From contig OY759215.1 in assembly GCA_963662175.1 (NCBI GenBank), positions 6,995,079-7,059,078 of the forward strand: a stretch of DNA of 64,000 bases, given 5' to 3'. Both the position numbers and the translations under genes were made by a program. The notes beneath the pieces are model-generated. The model saw only the letters and a program-made list of their open reading frames with translations, did not search any database and had not been told where the DNA came from. Positions 38,101 through 43,744 of the stretch are shown piece by piece (position 1 is the stretch's first letter; every line of letters begins with the position of its first letter). This stretch comes from Aradus depressus. Taxonomy: Eukaryota; Arthropoda; Insecta; Hemiptera; Aradidae.

Positions 38101-38274
38101 ATGTTTTTAATTTGCACTGGATTAAACATACGATGATTTATTGATCAACAATTTCATTTGTTTGTCTAAATTCATTTTTATTTATATTTCTTATTTGATT
38201 TATGTTATTTTTTTCATTATAGGTGGCTTGCTGCACTTGAATATTCCATAGATCGATGGGTCAAAGTTGGATAA
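1..38274 (+). CDS. Gene A: large PDZ-PH-PH scaffold-like protein, 3' part (24 exons)
   Basis: Exons joined in phase: 1-237, 1802-2002, 5512-5733, 8413-8540, 9419-9531, 12153-12352, 13542-13628, 15374-15483, 16545-16652, 19050-19144, 20268-20371, 21325-21426, 22838-22983, 25289-25448, 26101-26265, 28945-29159, 30386-30555, 30679-30840, 32279-32485, 33267-33460, 34337-34519, 35446-35629, 36374-36509, 38223-38274. The total is 3681 nt, divisible by three, with one stop at the end. Residues ~1-850 of the visible part look disordered (Ser/Pro, acidic and basic stretches). A PDZ domain lies at ~915-985, a first PH at ~995-1102 and a second PH at ~1118-1220. PDZ domains bind C-terminal peptides and PH domains often bind phosphoinositides, so a cortical or membrane scaffold is inferred. 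The start is missing because the reading frame is already open at base 1. I do not recognise the orthologue. Confidence 0.85.
1247..1543 (-). repeat. SINE-1 copy, near full length
   Basis: tRNA-derived short interspersed element. The tail reads tcatgcccgggctttaac on the + strand and the tRNA-like head ends at gagctaccggcg. The B box is present as the complement of GGTTTCGAACCC. An internal stretch around 1400 is shortened. Confidence 0.85.
1802..2002 (+). CDS. Gene A exon 2
   Basis: 67 codons, phase 0 to 0, acidic, with a [17 protein letters not shown] island. The acceptor follows a T-rich tract (ttttctgtcactgaag) and the donor is GACC|GTAAGT. An AG six bases further in (after atatcag) is out of phase with exon 1. 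Confidence 0.8.
2499..3324. mobile_element. DNA transposon relic with GGGCAAA-type terminal inverted repeats (long copy)
   Basis: It begins GGGCAAATGGGCTTAAGTCA and ends with the imperfect complement of that sequence (gactttagcccttttgccc). The interior includes 2585-2671, which reads [19 protein letters not shown] then an acidic end and a stop, like a transposase C-terminal tail. A shorter copy lies at 40822-41057. Confidence 0.75.
4790..4924. repeat. Minisatellite, ~36-bp unit, about 4 copies
   Basis: Units around ctgttgcctggcacaatact and agcgggatagc, diverged by a few substitutions, in intron 2 of gene A. Confidence 0.8.
5512..5733 (+). CDS. Gene A exon 3
   Basis: 74 codons, phase 0 to 0. 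The acceptor is gagcccag and the donor is CAG|GTAACT. The product begins Gly/Ser-rich and continues through [15 protein letters not shown] into an acidic end. Base composition is much richer in GC than the flanking introns. Confidence 0.82.
6478..6776 (+). repeat. SINE-1 copy
   Basis: The head has CTCAGTGGTATGCGAGC, a degenerate A box, and the B box GGGTTCGAAACC. The body shows cttcggatgggtcgttaag and the tail gcatgcgtca. Intron 3 of gene A. Confidence 0.85.
7381..7440 (+). mobile_element. pogo/Tigger-like terminal repeat relic
   Basis: TA followed by CAGTAAAACCCCCGATTATC is a typical pogo-superfamily end. The internal inverted gaagacgtacgtcttc is also present. I found no matching right end. 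Confidence 0.5.
8155..8398 (-). repeat. SINE-1 copy without tRNA head
   Basis: It runs from tgacccaagcccgggcttta to agataaaaaacctta. The head is missing, and the exon 4 acceptor of gene A follows almost at once. Confidence 0.8.
8413..8540 (+). CDS. Gene A exon 4
   Basis: 128 nt, phase 0 in and phase 2 out. The acceptor is ctttgttag and the donor is AAG|GTAAAC. It encodes a Val/Thr/Pro-rich linker. The acceptor tract begins only ~15 nt after an antisense SINE copy ends. Confidence 0.8.
9127..9235 (+). mobile_element. Half of a Penelope-like or hammerhead-bearing repeat
   Basis: CTGACGA at 9132-9138, then tggtgtgaggcc and aaaaccggta. It continues ttagtggaatagacaatat and ends in gtttgttttatttattta. 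It matches one arm of 42903-43090. The first base of the GAAA core is mutated to A. Confidence 0.55.
9419..9531 (+). CDS. Gene A exon 5
   Basis: 113 nt, phase 2 in and phase 1 out. A long T tract precedes the acceptor (aatttag) and the donor is ATG|GTGCGT. It encodes a basic, Ser/Pro-rich stretch ([19 protein letters not shown]) with proline-directed kinase-like sites. Confidence 0.8.
9768..10445 (+). repeat. Dispersed repeat with ~140-bp tandem units, + orientation
   Basis: It starts gttatgtcatcggtcaaaaa. Then come three to four diverged units with aatgtatcgacacaatattt, tatcgattttgagccaaatc and gaggcttaactc. Similar blocks occur at 12820-13505 (-), 25600-25800 (+), 31715-31960 (-), 38690-38940 (+) and 58755-59215 (-). 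Confidence 0.75.
10811..11106 (-). repeat. SINE-1 copy
   Basis: Full-length antisense copy from ttattgtgactcatgcccgg to gatctaccggcgccc. The B box is eroded. Confidence 0.85.
11570..12010 (+). repeat. Second tandem-unit repeat family and a 24-nt poly-G run
   Basis: Three diverged units of ~120-130 bp, each with ttttcatgaaactt-like and taggatataggctacgtggg-like segments. A pure G run occupies 11588-11611. Similar text occurs at 42245-42475 and 53030-53410. Confidence 0.6.
12153..12352 (+). CDS. Gene A exon 6
   Basis: 200 nt, phase 1 in and phase 0 out. The acceptor is atatttcag and the donor is CAG|GTAACA. The product is acidic and Ser/Thr-rich with a [18 protein letters not shown] end. The exon sits between long repeat arrays in opposite orientations. 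Confidence 0.85.
12820..13505 (-). repeat. Same dispersed tandem repeat, - orientation
   Basis: The reverse-complement layout of 9768-10445, ending atagctggggaagtaataaa. It begins at ~470 nt after exon 6 of gene A. Confidence 0.75.
13542..13628 (+). CDS. Gene A exon 7 (short helical segment)
   Basis: 29 codons containing [19 protein letters not shown], a likely amphipathic helix or short coiled coil. The nearest donor-like site (AAAG|GTAGCG at 13618) breaks the frame into exon 8. GAGAGG|GTTTGT at 13629 keeps it, so I chose 13628; exon 12 uses the same GTTTGT donor. An undetected microexon is the alternative. Confidence 0.65.
14159..14288 (+). repeat. 42-bp tandem repeat, 3 copies
   Basis: The unit around ttattataagtggtcttaag and atagaaaagaagaggagttc is repeated three times with few changes. 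It is intronic and not a coding exon. Confidence 0.85.
14352..14632 (+). repeat. SINE-1 copy
   Basis: The head is gggcgccagtagatcgagg, the B box is gattcgaaac and the tail is aggaatgagtcaca. It is the most diverged of the long copies. Confidence 0.8.
14850..15111. mobile_element. MITE with ~30-bp terminal inverted repeats
   Basis: The left end is ATATCTGTACCCCCGGTGAA and the right end is the complement of ATATCTGTACCCTCGGTGAA, with pairing extending past gtgattaactc. It is 262 bp with no coding content. A TA duplication could be part of the palindromic end. Confidence 0.8.
15374..15483 (+). CDS. Gene A exon 8
   Basis: 110 nt, phase 0 in and phase 2 out. The acceptor is gcgcccccag and the donor is CAG|GTACAT. 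It encodes a Glu/Lys/Gly-rich charged stretch after a Pro cluster. The other two phases hit a stop, which fixes the frame. Confidence 0.8.
15484..16544. other. Gene A intron 8
   Basis: AT-rich with long T runs. I see no transposon, RNA gene or extra exon in it. Confidence 0.6.
16545..16652 (+). CDS. Gene A exon 9
   Basis: 108 nt, phase 2 to phase 2. The acceptor is tatattttag after a strong T tract and the donor is AAG|GTACTT. Ser/Gly/Asp-rich, with [14 protein letters not shown]. Confidence 0.8.
17231..17820. mobile_element. Harbinger-like non-autonomous element with TTA duplications
   Basis: TTA at 17228-17230 and again at 17821-17823 flank ends that match as inverted repeats (GGGGTTTCACACCAAAGCCG and its partner at the right). 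GC-rich gccgagccgagcc-type subterminal repeats follow. Inside, 17527-17610 reads [15 protein letters not shown], similar to the start of a MADF DNA-binding domain, which Harbinger-superfamily elements can encode. Confidence 0.7.
18525..18812 (+). repeat. SINE-1 copy
   Basis: The B box is GGATTCAAAACCC. The body gcgatggtcttgaacttgtg and the tail cccgggcgtgtgtcacaaca are recognisable. Confidence 0.8.
19050..19144 (+). CDS. Gene A exon 10
   Basis: 95 nt, phase 2 in and phase 1 out. The acceptor is tatgtttag and the donor is CTG|GTAATT. It encodes [18 protein letters not shown] followed by an acidic linker, one of the better-defined islands in the disordered half. Confidence 0.8.
19500..19960. 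other. Unclassified GC-richer block in intron 10
   Basis: Composition differs from the intron around it, with no long intact frame and no splice-compatible exon. It is probably an old transposon piece. I cannot assign it to a class. Confidence 0.35.
20030..20119. repeat. AT microsatellite, interrupted
   Basis: (TA)n with a short aaaatt break, in intron 10 of gene A. Confidence 0.95.
20268..20371 (+). CDS. Gene A exon 11
   Basis: 104 nt, phase 1 in and phase 0 out. The acceptor is gttttttcag. The donor CTG|GTTAGA is weak but gives a phase-0 join to exon 12. The product is basic (Lys/Arg/Ser/Pro). Confidence 0.7.
20436..20625 (-). repeat. SINE-1 fragment
   Basis: Tail and body only (gtcatgtccgggctttaatt to cccagttataaaaccgga), with an internal deletion. 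Confidence 0.75.
20810..20945 (+). other. Possible cassette exon or repeat fragment in gene A intron 11
   Basis: A GC-rich island follows a T tract and an AG at 20812 (ttatatag). All three frames stay open across most of it. One frame reads [19 protein letters not shown], which resembles the neighbouring linker exons. No donor and acceptor pair gives the 0-to-0 phase needed between exons 11 and 12, so I leave it out of the model. Confidence 0.25.
21325..21426 (+). CDS. Gene A exon 12
   Basis: 34 codons, phase 0 to 0. The acceptor is ttatatag and the donor is AAG|GTTTGT. Contains [17 protein letters not shown] twin-primed LINE insertion begins ~60 nt downstream in the next intron. Confidence 0.8.
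21490..22216 (+). mobile_element. Twin-primed (5'-inverted) Jockey-like LINE insertion
   Basis: 21500-21698 encodes reverse transcriptase on the - strand ([20 protein letters not shown], then [12 protein letters not shown] after a frameshift). 21700-21990 encodes the adjoining C-terminal part on the + strand ([16 protein letters not shown], then [10 protein letters not shown]). A 3' UTR and a CTT-rich tail follow. TTATTGTTTACA lies at 21478-21489 and 22217-22228. Confidence 0.85.
22621..22810 (-). repeat. SINE-1 fragment
   Basis: It runs from cttgcccgggctttaactat to ggttggatttcgaacc. The middle is deleted, so the B box lies close to the body. Confidence 0.75.
22838..22983 (+). CDS. Gene A exon 13
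   Basis: 146 nt, phase 0 in and phase 2 out. The acceptor is aaattttcag and the donor is AAG|GTAGAT. Asp/Ser-rich with a CTCGKNKR Cys pair, then a basic Pro/Thr tract. The acceptor lies ~30 nt after an antisense SINE remnant. Confidence 0.82.
23046..23110 (+). mobile_element. hAT-like terminal sequence
   Basis: CAGGGGTCGGCTGGCTGCGG followed by gacgcggcccgctggg resembles hAT (hobo/Charlie) ends. The other end was not found. Confidence 0.45.
24559..24906. repeat. Long imperfect hairpin (~75-nt arms)
   Basis: The left arm 24559-24634 (gcgatctcaccttcgactcc onward) is the near-complement of 24832-24906, around a ~200-nt loop. Probably a MITE core in intron 13. Confidence 0.8.
25289..25448 (+). 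CDS. Gene A exon 14
   Basis: 160 nt, phase 2 in and phase 0 out. The acceptor is gggttgtaag and the donor is AAG|GTATAG. Ser/Pro-rich ([17 protein letters not shown]). The two Arg codons at the border make the exact AG choice slightly uncertain. Confidence 0.8.
25600..25800 (+). repeat. Dispersed tandem-repeat family, one to two units
   Basis: ttcagccgaatcgatcaaat, then ggattagggaagattaactc and aatgaacatatccacacgaa. Confidence 0.65.
26101..26265 (+). CDS. Gene A exon 15
   Basis: 55 codons, phase 0 to 0. The acceptor is tttgtctag and the donor is AAG|GTATAG. It contains [16 protein letters not shown], a conserved-looking short linear motif, and ends [11 protein letters not shown], where the CxxC pair could be half of a small zinc site. 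Confidence 0.85.
26308..26632 (+). repeat. SINE-1 copy, full length
   Basis: The clearest full-length sense copy. A box region ggtatctcagaggtagcgtg, B box GGTTCGAACTCC, body ccttcggatgggacgttaag, tail gcattagtcacaataacta. Confidence 0.88.
27507..27565 (+). mobile_element. pogo/Tigger-like terminal repeat relic
   Basis: TA then CAGTCTACTCCCGATTTTCC and a following aaccgggatatt. It resembles the right end near 57152-57172 in reverse complement. Confidence 0.45.
27712..27775 (+). mobile_element. LINE reverse-transcriptase scrap
   Basis: Reads [17 protein letters not shown], a motif found just after the RT domain in Jockey/BS-type LINEs. Confidence 0.6.
27995..28440 (+). mobile_element. Jockey/BS-like LINE fragment, frameshifted
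   Basis: Reads [19 protein letters not shown] and [20 protein letters not shown]. It breaks into several frames, with a [15 protein letters not shown] block near 28250. Different subfamily from the 21490 insertion. Confidence 0.75.
28945..29159 (+). CDS. Gene A exon 16
   Basis: 215 nt, phase 0 in and phase 2 out. The acceptor is gggcttcag and the donor is CCG|GTAAGT. A Pro-rich start leads into ~40 residues of Arg/Glu/Lys-rich sequence ([15 protein letters not shown] and on), probably a long charged helix. Confidence 0.85.
29641..29952 (+). mobile_element. 3' end of the same Jockey-like LINE family
   Basis: It matches the 3' UTR of the 21490-22216 copy (tcaaaacgttttgttaaaga through aggaaccttattgtataatt and the ttcctcttct tail). 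It also keeps ~130 bp that the other copy lacks. 5' truncated. Confidence 0.82.
30386..30555 (+). CDS. Gene A exon 17
   Basis: 170 nt, phase 2 in and phase 1 out. The acceptor is ctcttgcag and the donor is AAG|GTAACC. An acidic DDDDEWGG run is followed by a Trp/Tyr-rich segment ([16 protein letters not shown]), probably a folded or ligand-binding piece. Confidence 0.85.
30679..30840 (+). CDS. Gene A exon 18
   Basis: 162 nt, phase 1 to phase 1, after the shortest intron of the gene (123 nt). It encodes a poly-Glu start and then a basic helical lead-in to the PDZ domain ([17 protein letters not shown]). The acceptor is ttttgtcag and the donor is TCG|GTAAGT. Confidence 0.85.
31195..31487 (+). 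repeat. SINE-1 copy with damaged head
   Basis: The body gatgagacgtcaagctatgg and the tail tagtaggcgatatgacctc are intact. The B box region is deleted. Confidence 0.8.
31715..31960 (-). repeat. Dispersed tandem-repeat family, end segment
   Basis: Carries the terminal block only (ttatcgtgttcacagacaca through cgtatagctgggggagg). Confidence 0.65.
32279..32485 (+). CDS. Gene A exon 19: PDZ domain
   Basis: 207 nt, phase 1 to phase 1. It contains the carboxylate-binding loop GEFGFRIHG (a GFGF-type loop), the [20 protein letters not shown] core and the helix [11 protein letters not shown]. His at the start of the alpha-B helix is typical of class I PDZ. The acceptor is acatttcag; the donor GCAG|GTTCGT is modest but in phase. 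Confidence 0.9.
33005..33212. mobile_element. Inverted-repeat element with hammerhead-like cores
   Basis: Left arm aatattgtctatttcacaaa and right arm its complement, with gagtactttcggtattcc and its mirror inside. A core on the + strand (33139-33168) and a decayed one on the - strand (33089-33060) are described in the findings. Confidence 0.65.
33267..33460 (+). CDS. Gene A exon 20: PDZ end and PH1 start
   Basis: 194 nt, phase 1 in and phase 0 out. It begins with the last PDZ strand ([11 protein letters not shown]). A short linker follows, then the first PH strands ([22 protein letters not shown]). The acceptor is gtgtgtag and the donor is TTT|GTAAGT. Confidence 0.9.
33487..33675 (-). repeat. 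SINE-1 fragment
   Basis: Tail (gactcatgcctgggctttaa) and body only. It starts ~25 nt after the exon 20 donor of gene A. Confidence 0.75.
34337..34519 (+). CDS. Gene A exon 21: PH1 end
   Basis: 61 codons, phase 0 to 0. Carries the rest of PH1: [18 protein letters not shown] and the C-terminal helix with the invariant Trp ([11 protein letters not shown]). The acceptor is tttttcag and the donor is CAG|GTGAGG. Confidence 0.92.
34640..34705 (+). mobile_element. hAT-like fragment
   Basis: gctggctgcatgtggctctc and gcacggcccgcaatgg parallel the 23046-23110 text. Confidence 0.4.
35446..35629 (+). CDS. Gene A exon 22: PH2 start
   Basis: 184 nt, phase 0 in and phase 1 out. After a ~20-residue linker come the PH strands [32 protein letters not shown]. 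The basic KTWKRRF in the first loop could contact phosphoinositides, which is an inference. The acceptor is tgattgtag and the donor is TTG|GTATGT. Confidence 0.92.
35735..36000. mobile_element. Related inverted-repeat element(s)
   Basis: 35860-36000 repeats the 33005-33212 layout in shortened form (tcacaaaatatatgagag with its mirror, and a core at 35917-35888 on the - strand). 35735-35812 holds another half with gtaccggtttcc. Confidence 0.55.
36374..36509 (+). CDS. Gene A exon 23: PH2 middle
   Basis: 136 nt, phase 1 in and phase 2 out. It encodes the middle PH strands ([27 protein letters not shown]). The acceptor is cccctttag and the donor is GAG|GTAAGA. Confidence 0.9.
37545..37975 (+). 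mobile_element. R1-like LINE 3' fragment in the last intron of gene A
   Basis: It aligns by eye along its length with 60975-61290 (for example ggccgaacgacttatgctta and gacgtccaggtacgccttga). A one-base shift near 37728 and a changed codon in the zinc-knuckle region make it non-coding. Confidence 0.8.
38223..38274 (+). CDS. Gene A exon 24: PH2 end and stop
   Basis: 52 nt, phase 2 in. Encodes the closing PH helix with its invariant Trp ([17 protein letters not shown]) and then TAA at 38272-38274. The acceptor is ttcattatag. The second PH domain is therefore the extreme C-terminus. Confidence 0.9.
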
Positions 38275-38689
38275 ATTGAACACTGCCATACTTTTTGTAA
38301 TCATTACGAAGCATAATGAATTGTTTCAGATAAGTTTTTGACTTTATTGTGGTTATTGAAAAAATATTAATAATTGTACATTATCGACTGTTTACTTCAC
38401 TAAGAAAAAAAAAAAAAATTGTTTTATGGTTTGTGTATAGAAAAAATAATAATAATTTTTGCTCACAGCAACATAATGTATGTTGTACATGTTTTTTTGT
38501 CAATTTTGTATGTAGATAAAATACTTATTGTTGTATATATATATATGTATATGTACATAAATGACGCACAACCTGTGAAATACCGTTGTAAGTCGAAAAA
38601 GTATGTAATTCTAATATACTGACTTTGATATTATCGTTATATGAAACAAAAACAGGGCATAGGAGACAGCATTCTCACAACGAAGTATA

Positions 38690-38940
38690 CGGGATGTTAG
38701 TTATGTAATCGGTCAAAAATTTCATGAGGAGTTTTCAACAGAATTTTTCGACTTCCAGATTCCAAATATGAAAAAAAAAAATTCTCTCTGTGTGTATGTG
38801 TGTCTGTAAATACGAAATAAATCGATATCGACACGGTACGTGACCAAAATCCCATAAGGACAACACGTATCGATTGAAAATCGAATCAAATCGGCCAAAG
38901 GGAAAGAGGAGATTAGGGGAAAGGGTTAATTCAAAACCCC
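38690..38940 (+). repeat. Dispersed tandem-repeat family in the gene A 3' region
   Basis: gttagttatgtaatcggtca, then tgtgtctgtaaatacgaaat and aatcaaatcggccaaaggga. It may be transcribed in the 3' UTR. Confidence 0.65.
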
Positions 38941-38976
38941 ATGAGAACGACATATTTATTTATATTTAATTTTAGA

Positions 38977-39180
38977 AAGCTTAAGCACGTCGTCCTTCGG
39001 ATGGGACGTTGAGTGAAGGTCCCTAGCCTGTGAGATATCAGGTACTCGTTAAAGACCAACTCATTCAGATAATTAAACCTGGGGTAAGTAAAATTTAGGA
39101 CTCCCATAATGACGAAAGAGCGCTCTGGTAGTAGGCGATATGACCTCGTAGTTAAGCCCAGACATGAGTCATAATAACTA
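38977..39180 (+). repeat. SINE-1 fragment, no head
   Basis: It starts at aagcacgtcgtccttcggat and ends cagacatgagtcataataac. Confidence 0.8.
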
Positions 39181-40821
39181 TTTAATTGGTTTATATATAT
39201 ATAACGGACTAATTCGAGATATATCGGAATTAGAAACCTCAAGTCATAAAGTATAGCCATTAATAATAGTTTAACATTTTTTCTGTTACTATCTCAGTAT
39301 TTCTATGGAGAACAAAATTTGAATTCGTCTAATTTTTATGACTCATGGCAGCGGCGTAAGCATAAACTTTATTTCACAACAATAATAATAATAATCACAA
39401 GTTTATTAATTGATATTTCAACGCCATGTTGGCCTACAGAACTCTTCAGTGTTTTCTGTATTATATATGTATTGTTTCGTTTGTATTCGCATTACTTCAT
39501 TATATATTACTCGAGAAAAATTGATTCATTTAAGCGCTTTCTTCAAAACGCGTTCGGAGTGTGAGATTTTCAAAACGCTTAAGATTGAAGTATATCGTTC
39601 ATTTGTTGCGACATAACTCAAAAACATTGGTTTATCAGGAGGAGCAATTCAAACTTTTGACGTGTAATAACTTGATGCATTCATTCGAAAATAACTTATT
39701 AGCATGTTTTACTGAAAGAATACAATTTAAAAGAAGATAAAATGTACAGTAACAGCTACAGGCCTTACTGAGGTTTCTCCCTTAACCTCATAACTACCCT
39801 CACTTTGAATTATAACACTCTTGCAGCAATAATTGTTTTCTCGGCGAGCAGTTGAAGCTCAGATGTGTCGTTCTACCCGCCAAAAGTATATGTGAGAATG
39901 GTTCTTCCTACGTCCATAACTCAAAAACTCCCATCGTTTAGTTATTTAGTTGTTGCAGGAAATGAGCGATATATGTTTAAGAAAATGGGACAAAAAAAAT
40001 AAGTGGCTCGATCTGGATTCAAACTTTCAAACTCCACCTCTCTACGCGGACACCAATAAGTCATATGTTTGCAAAATAACGTAATAATTAAAGAATACAT
40101 TTACGACGGTATATTACAAGGTTCGTGTTATGGTGTAAATATGTACCATTTTTAATATATTCTAAAATTAACTATAAACAAATTTTTTGCTCATTGCAAT
40201 TCACAGTAAGTTCAACACCAAATAGGTGAAAAGTTCCGTTTTTTCTGTTTATTACAATAGATAAAAACGGAACATAAATCATTTATATAACTAAATATAT
40301 AATATGTGTATCCTAAACATGCAGTAAATAAAATTGTAATTAAATGTACCTATATGAATGAAATTATTGTTATTTATTATTTTTATTATATTTTTTTTTC
40401 TTTTTGAACTACAGAATATGCAAAAAAAAACTTGTAAACCTACTAATGTTGACATTTATAAAATATGTAATGTAAATATTCCTTTTATATGTATAGTGTT
40501 AATAAGTATGGAAACTTAATGTTAGTCATTGTTTAGGTATAAAAGAATCTTTTATTAAACACATTTTTTTAAAGTGAAGTCGTAACATGTACATTTTTAA
40601 ATGTGTATCGCACAAACACTGTTTAGCCAATAGTCTGTGTTGTAGTGGACCATTTTATTTATTTATTTTTAAATTGTATTTATTAACTGTTTATAATAAA
40701 ATCCCAATATAAATAATAATCGTTAGATTGATGAAAATATTTGTATATTACCGGTGTATTATGTTACCAATTCGTGACTGAAAATTACTCTTGAATTGTT
40801 TTTATTTCTCTGGTGTTTGGG

Positions 40822-41057
40822 GGGCAAATGGGCTTAAGTCAGAATAAGTCTTGTGATCCAAAGGACAAGTGCATTTAAATATTTTTACCATATGTAACTC
40901 ATTGTTGGAATATTTTACTTTGTTTATATTTAATACTTTTATTGAAATAATATTTCAAGTAACATAAATGTGCTTTACCTGATTTGCAGGAATTTTTCAA
41001 ACCTTCAGAAATTCTCCTCCTAAAATTCAGATTTTACTGATTTAAGCCCTTTTGCCC
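40822..41057. mobile_element. MITE, short internally deleted relative of 2499-3324
   Basis: Same termini (GGGCAAATGGGCTTAAGTCA, and gatttaagcccttttgccc at the other end). It shares ~70 bp at the left and ~180 bp at the right with the longer copy and lacks its middle. Confidence 0.8.
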
Positions 41058-41572
41058 AAACCCCTGAGGTTTAGTTTTTATTGTTCTATCAAAGTGTTTA
41101 CAGTGTTCGCAAATGTAAGATACAGACATTGCGGTTTTATAGGAATTTCAATTTCTGGGATGAAAAAATACTTCTTTTATCTGAACGTACAGTTACTAAA
41201 CTGCAAGAAAGTGCACGAAGTGAAATTTATGCATAATTTTAATAATAATTTTAAACATATTCTCTTTTTTCCTTAGTCATAAAATGCATATCGCTTCAAC
41301 GGTTACATCTTGCTTGTTGTGTTGTTCAATTTTCAAAAGTAAATTTTTTGATATTCGTTATTTTCTATTTTTTTTTTTCTTTTTTTTTCACTGTTGTTTT
41401 TAAAAGGCACACTTGCGGATATATGTTTACAGTGATTTTTTCTGTTTTTTAGCGAGATTCTCAGAATTCGCAATGAGATCTCAATATTGGTATCTTTCGT
41501 TCGCGAACCTTCTGTAGGTGTCTTCGAAATAATCATTTTTATAGTTGTATTTAATGGCTTTTCAAATAGTGA

Positions 41573-41648
41573 ATATATTTTTCTAATACTCTTTTTAACT
41601 TAATATATATATATATTCAATTGAAAAGAGTATTAGAAAAATATATAT
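41573..41648. repeat. Short perfect-stem hairpin
   Basis: atatatttttctaatactct and its exact complement agagtattagaaaaatatat enclose an AT-rich loop. Confidence 0.85.
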
Positions 41649-42131
41649 AATATATCTTCATAGGTGTAACTTTTTTATTTTCTTTAAGATGGGTCGTATC
41701 TTGCAAATTTGCTAAATTGACAAATGTTGGGCATATTTAATAGTATTTTGGCTGTTAATAAAACTTAAAAAATCTAATTTTCCCTATGAATATATCAGCT
41801 AAAGTTTCAATGCTTTTCCTGTACTCCTCAATATTTTTTTCATATTTATTTATCTCAAGCCACAATTATATACTTGACGACATAATATGTATATATTATA
41901 TACTTGAGTAGGAAAGTAAAAGTATAAATTAAAAATAAAAAAAAAAGTATGAGCACTTTTGTTTCTACAACATGCTTTTTTTTATTCTATAAATGAAAAG
42001 TTGTGTAGGAGTAAACAGGAAACTTGTTGATTTCGCGGATTTCCATAGACCCACTTTATGTGCTCATCCGGTTGGGAAGACATTCTTGAAATATTCGTTA
42101 TTTTGCGTTACGCTTTTGTATCCGTAATTTT

Positions 42132-42152
42132 TGGAGAGAGAGAGAGAGAGAG
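42132..42152. repeat. GA microsatellite
   Basis: Ten or so GA units followed by a TA stretch. Confidence 0.9.
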
Positions 42153-42244
42153 ATATTATTATATATATATTTTTTTTTTTTTCTAGTTTGAGCCATAAAG
42201 TGTTCATCTAGTAACAAGTTCTAATTTTAATGAATCTAATTATT

Positions 42245-42475
42245 TATATACTTGATAAAAAATATGCACAAACATAGGAAACAAGTCACGAAAATTGGAG
42301 GTTATTTCAAGGGTATCACAACAGAGTACATAGGCTATGGGACATCCGAAAATTTCCAATTGAGGGGGAGAGGAGACGCATACATTATTTTTCAACCAAA
42401 ATGTATGGCACATCATTTCAAAGGATTTGACGATAAGTGTTTTTAAAAAAATGTACGGTGGAAGGGATGTTTAGA
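42245..42475 (+). repeat. Fragment of the second tandem-unit family
   Basis: agtacataggctatgggaca and the following aaaatttccaattgaggggg match the units at 53030-53410 and 11570-12010. It lies between the two genes. Confidence 0.45.
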
Positions 42476-42902
42476 AGAATATTTTATTCCTTTGAAAATT
42501 GTGTCGAAAATTTTACTTGATATGGCCATATAGAGAAAAGGAGATGGTTTCTTTTCCGGATACGTGAGTCTCTAACCAAGACCATTAAAAAGTATACGAC
42601 ATTATCAACTTTTGTACGTATTTTTGATAGGATCAACTAAGCTAAAAGACGCTCGTTCTAATGAGTTCGAGATATGTCGCTTGGAGTAGTAACTTCGTAA
42701 GAGGCAACCCTACACGAACAGCTTCTGTTATTATGCTTCTATGTATCTAATAGGACTTGCGATACGTAGAGAATAAAAATAAATACTATGGAAATCCGCT
42801 TACTCAACTGCATGCAAAAATATTTCGTTTTTTTTGTGTTAAAAATAATGACTTCTAAGTTGAGGAACGCGGACATATTGTGGAATTTGTGATAAATAAA
42901 TA

Positions 42903-43090
42903 AAACAAACTTATTTTTTGAAATATTGTCTATTCCACTAAATCTATTTAAAAAAATAAAACTACCGGTTTCGGCCTCACACCATCGTCAGGTCTAGTCT
43001 AGATGGTGTGAGGCCGAAACCGGTAGTTTTATTTTTATAAATATATTTAGTGGAATAGACAATATTTCAAAAAAATAGTTTGTTTTATTT
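42903..43090. mobile_element. Near-perfect inverted repeat with hammerhead-like core
   Basis: Arms run from aaataaaacaaacttatttt inward to cggtttcggcctcacaccat and back out in complement, with only a short spacer (cgtcaggtctagtctag). It is two copies of the 9127-9235 half joined head to head. Confidence 0.75.
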
Positions 43091-43373
43091 ATTTAAAAAT
43101 AATGCTTAAAATTAATTTTTTTTTATAATGGTGCTAATTTGCTAAATTAAATGTTTATGTTGTTATTTATCCATTAATATGTATGTATATTATTAATCGC
43201 ATATTATATTGTACATAAACATTAAGAAATGATGGTTTTGTCCCTCCATTAACTGTACAGTAAGTAAATATATCGATATTATTGTTAGACCACTATATTT
43301 AGAGACTGGAATCTGAAAATTTCAAAGAATTTGTTAAGAAATGTATTAGGTCGAGGGAGTCACAAAAACTATT

Positions 43374-43438
43374 GGTTCACTGGTCGAGTGGCAGCCAGGA
43401 GAGTGGAAGGTTGTTGGTACGAAATCAGCCCTCGTCGC
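43374..43438 (+). repeat. tRNA-like SINE head, second type
   Basis: It has an A-box-like tggtcgagtggcagcc and a B-box-like tggtacgaaatcagcc at tRNA spacing. The GC-rich sequence to ~43740 may be its body. Confidence 0.45.
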
Positions 43439-43744
43439 TTTTTTTTAACGCATGGGCGTCTTATGCCCTAACTAACCTCTTCTCATGATCCAGGTTACGT
43501 CCCTTTGAGGTTAACCGTATCGTGTTATTGTATCGAGTCTTGGTTTCCCATACCCCAGCTCCATGACACAGGAGCGCGGAACACTCCCTTTGTGATCCTC
43601 TGTGTTAGGTTATGTAATTCGCACCCCTTCTCTAACTATCGCGCCCCTTCCCTAACTACCGCCCCAAGGTGCTGGAGAATAAAATGTCGCTCTCTCTCTG
43701 AGACAACTCCACAAGTTTTTATTTTAGTCACCTCTCGATCACAA

